A stretch of DNA of 64,000 nt from Plazaster borealis (lineage: Eukaryota > Echinodermata > Asteroidea > Forcipulatida > Labidiasteridae): positions 20,011,063 to 20,075,062 of the forward strand of contig CM037472.1 of NCBI GenBank assembly GCA_021014325.1, in the 5' to 3' direction. Positions within the stretch are counted from its first letter, which is position 1, and every line of letters starts with the position of its first letter. This document shows, one piece after another, positions 29,001 through 35,000 of this stretch. The notes under the pieces were generated by a model. That model worked only from the letters and a program-made list of their open reading frames with translations. It was not told the origin of the DNA and did not search any database. A program made the translations under genes and the position numbers.

Positions 29001-32000
29001 TACTGGCCCAATGCCAAAACATTGGCCTCGGGCCTGTGGTCCAGTGTAAAATTTGAGCCAGCTGTTTCAGCGTACTGCTCTCATCTTTGTCATGCTTCGT
29101 AGGCAATGGCAAAAATGTATTCTCATAAAAAAGGGGAGTGGCGGGGAGAGGTGGACGGGGAGAGGTGGACGGATGAGGACAGCCTTTTAGCATCCCTAGC
29201 TGCACCATGATAATGGCCAATTCAATCCAACTTAATCATTCACTTCAGGAGATTCAACAAACATTGTGCAATTAATTAAACTATTCTGTCAGAAGGCTCA
29301 AGCTCGGCCTGGAAAGTGCTTCAATATCTGCATCGGATTCCTTCCACTTCGGAAGTAACAAGCTGGCTGCTCATTCAGCAGCCAAAATGTAGTAGACGTG
29401 GTTTTCTAGATGGACCTTCCATCACCGCAGCCGACCACCATATCACTGACATCATTGCGCAAAAATGTGGCACTTAACCTTTCATCTTTACTGTTTTTCT
29501 AAAATTAGTGAGTGATTCAGTTCTACACAATGCTGTGAAAATCAAACCAACGTCCAATGTGATCATAATCACCGAGATCTGCTTCAATGTTCTTGTCAAC
29601 AATGGGTAATTTTCAGCCTGATGGAGTGTGCTGTTGAACCAGGGATAGGAATTTGGCGAATGTGCAAAATTCCTGAGAATGGATTTGCAGGCATGGGTCC
29701 CCGGCCCCCGTAATTCTAGACCCACAACCTCCCAGGTGGTACAATTCAAGAGGTTTACAAATACAGACTCTGTGCATCTCCAGAAATACAAAATTGCAGG
29801 TTTGGAGTGTACACAATGTAGAATTTTTCTTCCCTAGAGCTCTTTGGTGACTGCTTTATCAAGAAAATTTGAAGGCTCAAGAATATTTTAAGAAAATCCT
29901 GAAATCAAAAACAAATCCTAAAAAATCACAAGCCTGTGTACAATGCACAATCTACAGCACTAAATCATGAAGGGAGTAAAATACATAGTCATCACCTGAT
30001 ATACAAAACAAGGACAGTGAAGCACTGAGACAGAATCAATTGCAACATTTTCCATAAAAGTGTAACTGGTAAAGAGATTACACCCCTTTCTCCTGTGTGC
30101 ATGTCAAATAATTTCAGCAGTTTACATTCTTCGGCTTTTGAGATTAGATTAAAATGTAGTCATCAAATGCAAACGAAACGAGTAGTGTAAATAAAAAACG
30201 AATTACCTTTAGTTTAGGGGATTCTTTTGCGCCAGGTGATTTCAGGATTCCTAGCCTCCATAAATGTTCCTTGATGTAACCCACAACTATCAGGACGAGG
30301 AAACCAAAGTAGGTGATCACAGCAACATGAAGGGGCGTCTCTTCAAATGTTTCTTGGAACTTGGCATGACTCTCGACCTGAAGAAATAAATCAAGGGGTA
30401 AGAGTTTTATGTTCGAGTTATTTTCGAGCATCTTCATTTTCAAGTAAAAAAGGGGATCTCCAAACTATGCTGAAATTGTATTCGTTTATTCATTTGGTGT
30501 ATTATCTCCACATAATCGGTACAACAGACTGGCAACACCGAATACCTGCATACTACCCCCCCCCCCCCAGACAAATAGCCCTGGGAACAAAAGCTGCAAA
30601 AAAACAACAGAGCTGAGTGAACAGCAAAACCTTCAACAAATGTTCACTCATCTGGATGAACTAGGGTTGAGATTGTCTGATGTAACAATATCTTCAGGTA
30701 GAGTGAACCCAGCCCCAGTAAGAGGATGATAAATTTACATCTACATCATACATTAAAGTAAGGAACAACTGATGGGAAAAAACGCCTTTTTCTAATACTG
30801 TGCAATACACCTAGATGTTCAGTTAGAAAGCAATGCAGTGCTGTATAATAATTTAGAAGCAAACAAAAAGCAGGGTTCTTCCTATAGATGCACAAGCTAG
30901 CATATCGGGGCGATACGCACTAATTGAGGGCCGATACACGTGAATTGCGGCCGATTTGCAAACAAATGTGTGTTTGTGTGCCCTTTAGTTCATGACTAAT
31001 GTATGATTGAGCAAAAATTATTGCCGATATAAATTGTTGTTTATTTCAATTAAACAGTTAGGGCCCTACTTATTTTTTTTAACTCATACTCTGCAATATG
31101 TAAATGAAATGAATATTTAATGAAACTAATGTGTTCGTAGTGTGCCATCGACTGTTTGTTTCCCAAGAAAGCCTACTTGTCAAGATTTGACTAAGCCACA
31201 ATAGTGTATAATAGTGTTTTGGAGCTCTATGGCATGACCATGGACTGTCAATCGAAGGAACACAACAACAACATTGTATGCAGCATCAGACCACACTGTA
31301 ACCATAGAGTTTGCTTACTGCACATTATGCACAACGTACACAATACATTGTATGTCTGCTCACAAGGCCCAAATTGCAAGTAGAATGGTCACTGCTTATG
31401 TCATGAACATGAAGGGCTTTTCCATTAGCCATTTTGAGATACATGTATGTTGGACACCATTACAAAGGCACTATTTGGTTTGGGTAAATATTTTAGTATA
31501 GACACAAATAAAACAGTGCACTCCTACAGTGTCCACCATATCTAAAAAAAAAAGCCAACAGGAATATGCCATAATTTTCATTGTTTATTTGGGTTTCTTT
31601 TTTATCAAAGTTACTGTTTTAGTTATGATTTTCGATTTTTGTTCAATAACTGTTTTACATGTACTTCTTAAAATGGTTTACAGTAAATGGTATGATCAAT
31701 TTTTCACACAGGGAAAGAACATCTCAATCTCATCAAGGAACGATCCCATCCAGCAAGTAACAAAATATTAGACTTGGACCATATTTTGTGCACAATGAAT
31801 GTTACTATTGAGCAGCAAATTAAGATTTTCAAGTAGCAATTTTTTTCCATAGCGTCTTGCTATTCTGTAATAAGGGAAATTGTTCACTTTATATTATAAC
31901 ATGGCAAATAATCCTTTTCGTTCAGCATGAAATCATATCATTAAAGTGAAGATCATTGGTTTGTACATGTAGAAGAGCTACATGTACATGTACACGTTTT

Positions 32001-35000
32001 CCATCCTCTACATTGTGTAATTCTCAATAAGCACACGGTTCAACTATTGGTCAATGATCCAACCAATCAGGGAAAATTTCATAAAAATTCAGTGTTGCTG
32101 GTTTTTTTACACTACAGTCCAGTATTGGTACGGTTAAAAACATCATTGTTTAATTTTAGTCTGAAAACTTACTGATTATGAAGTTCATACTAGAACCATT
32201 TTTTCTTTGAAATATTTCCCTCTGAAATGAAGTCATATTCGAGAAACATTTATCTAAAAAAAGAAAAACACAATCAGCTGATTTCGGTTGTTACAACCAA
32301 AATTAAGGACACTGTCTCCACGTATGCTGAAAATTGTGCATGTTTTTTCACTATTTTCTCCTGACTCCCACAACGAATTCAGCCCAAATTTTCACAGGTT
32401 TGTTGTTTCATGTACATTATATGGTTGATCACACAAAACATGAACACTGTCTGCGACTATTTTGTCAGCTCTTATACCAATCCTGTTTTAACACTATGGG
32501 ATAACAGATCTTGGGGAGAATCTTTACACACATGTCTCGTAGCAAGTACACGTAAAGTAACAAACATTTTCATGATGATCATGTACATGCTGCTTGTTTG
32601 CTTTCAATTCAATAAGAGTAAGGCTGCCTTTTAAAATAATCTTTGGGACCATAGAGCTGGTCCTAATGCCAAAGCAATTCTACCTCCCCTCGCTCTACAC
32701 TGTATGCTGGGACCAGCCGTCCTTGCTCGTTCCTTACATCATAGAGAAAGCTTACATAAAACCGGTCCCCTGGTCCCTGACACACCCAGCACTCTATCAA
32801 TAGACCAATGTAATGTACATGTGCAGTACTGCACCATGCATGGAATGCATGGACAGCGTGGACAACTGGATGCACTATAAAGACCTGTTCAGACCATCAG
32901 ACCATGATCAGACCATGATCAGACCACCATAGCAGGCCAACCATTACTTTCTCTGCATCACTTGGTTGTTGTTTGAGCCTGAACTGACTCTTGGATTTCA
33001 ATATCAGTTAATGGTCTGGAAAATAAACATAACTGAAACACAGTAAGCATCTCAAGTGGGCTTAGATAATTTATTTGTTGATTGGATTTCTTTGTTTGTT
33101 GTCAACTGTACAGTGTGAACTGATAAGTTGTTTAGCAAAGCAAAACCTGATGGTAAAATGGACTGGGTACCGGGTGCTCCCTGGTAACTCTGACATGGCT
33201 TAGAATTGTGAACACACCCATTCACCCAACTAAATGAGTTAATTGATCAAAACCAGCACAACCCATAAGAGAGATCTATTTCATCTTTATCATGGAGGTG
33301 TTTCTACCTCCATGATCTTACTTACTGTAGATAGTGTTCACCTCCACATGAACAGTTTTGAATCCTACACATAATAATTATGCACCACACAAGTAGGCCA
33401 ACTGAACATGTACACAAGGTTTAAGCCGGGAATTGGTAAAAGGGTGTCCAAATTTGCTGGAAATTTAAAAACTGGATGTCCAAATTGTGCACTTACAATT
33501 ACATATAAATGACAGATAAAACAGGGTGTCCAAATTTAACACAGGGTGTCCAAAAGACACCCAGACACCCCATCTGGCTAACACTATGCATACATGTACA
33601 TATTATGTACATGTACATGTATGTAAACTAGCTTACACAACTGATTCCAATTAATATTATCTCATCACAGTTCACTTCACAGTGAATTTTTTTTTTGTAG
33701 GGTACTAAAATTATCGAAATATTTTACACTGCCATGACAGAATTTTACACTTCTGATTACAAATCTAACAAGGGAATGCGGGAAACAAATAAATGTTCTG
33801 CAACACATTTTATTACCCCCCCCCCCCAATTTTGTTTTTTAAAATAAATAATTAATTGTGTTTTGTTACACAGACTTAAGGATACATTACACAAATTGTG
33901 TTATTACATGTAAATCTGCCATCTGTCAAAGTACCCAAATGAAAACTCATTAATTATGTTGAATAGCTTTAAAATGTCAATGAAATAAAATTAAACGTAG
34001 GTTTATTATGAAATACACATGTATGTAGCAATTGATGTGAACAGATTGAACAAAATAATGTGACTACATGTACATTGCATGAAGGAAAATGCATGAATCA
34101 AATAAATAAAATATTTTAATCTCATTCCTGAAGGTGCCATTTATGAATTTAGGGAATTTCTGTACTTGTGAGGGAGAAAAGCAACGCAAATGAAAAGACA
34201 AAGAAAAAAGACAAAGAAAGGACAACAAAATAATGATGATAACAAAAATGTTTGTCCCCAAAAAATGTTCATGTATTTTCGCTTCATCTTTTTGCACCAT
34301 TCTTTCGGCGATTGATTTAATTTACCCACGTTTTAGAATTCTAAGTTCTATGAAGCCAGCAAATGTTTAGTCTGGCTCTTATCCTCCTCTTTTTGAAACC
34401 CCTCCCCCAACCCCCCCCCCCAAAAAAAAACCACCCCCCAAAAAAACCCCCAGGACTATCAACTGGTGTATTTTTTCACTTGGCCAAACAGAAACGTTCA
34501 TTCATTTTAAGTGTAGGCCAGATAGGTTTGCAGTGGATACTCAACTATCCTTTGATTCTTTGTGCAATAGAATAATGAAACATTTTGTGAACACAGAGCA
34601 CAAACAAGTTAGAAAGCACAGAGGACACCAAAATAAAAGCAAGATTATAACAAAGAAGTTTGCGTAAATTCAACGACTGAGTCGTTAAATTAATGCAAAT
34701 GGAGTCAAACTCTATAAGGAAAGTGGCTGAGACTAAACTCTTTTTTTTTACACAACATTTTAAAATCATACTACATGATACATGATTCCTTCCTGTCATT
34801 TTGTACATCATATCAGCTTGTGTACATATTATCAGCTTGTCAATTGGTTTTAATTCTTCAAGAATAATTGTGAAGGGAAGGCGGGTCGAGGATTTTGCGA
34901 CATGAATGTCTTCAACAAAAATAATAACAACACTAGGGAAGATTCAAATAATTTAGTGACAAGTGCATAAAGGTTGACAGGTTTTGGTATTGTTGCACAT

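Noticed and set aside
29280..29460. Plus-strand words resembling a coding exon ([13 protein letters not shown])
   Set aside because: The frame is broken by tandem stops and there are no splice sites. No homology could be supported.
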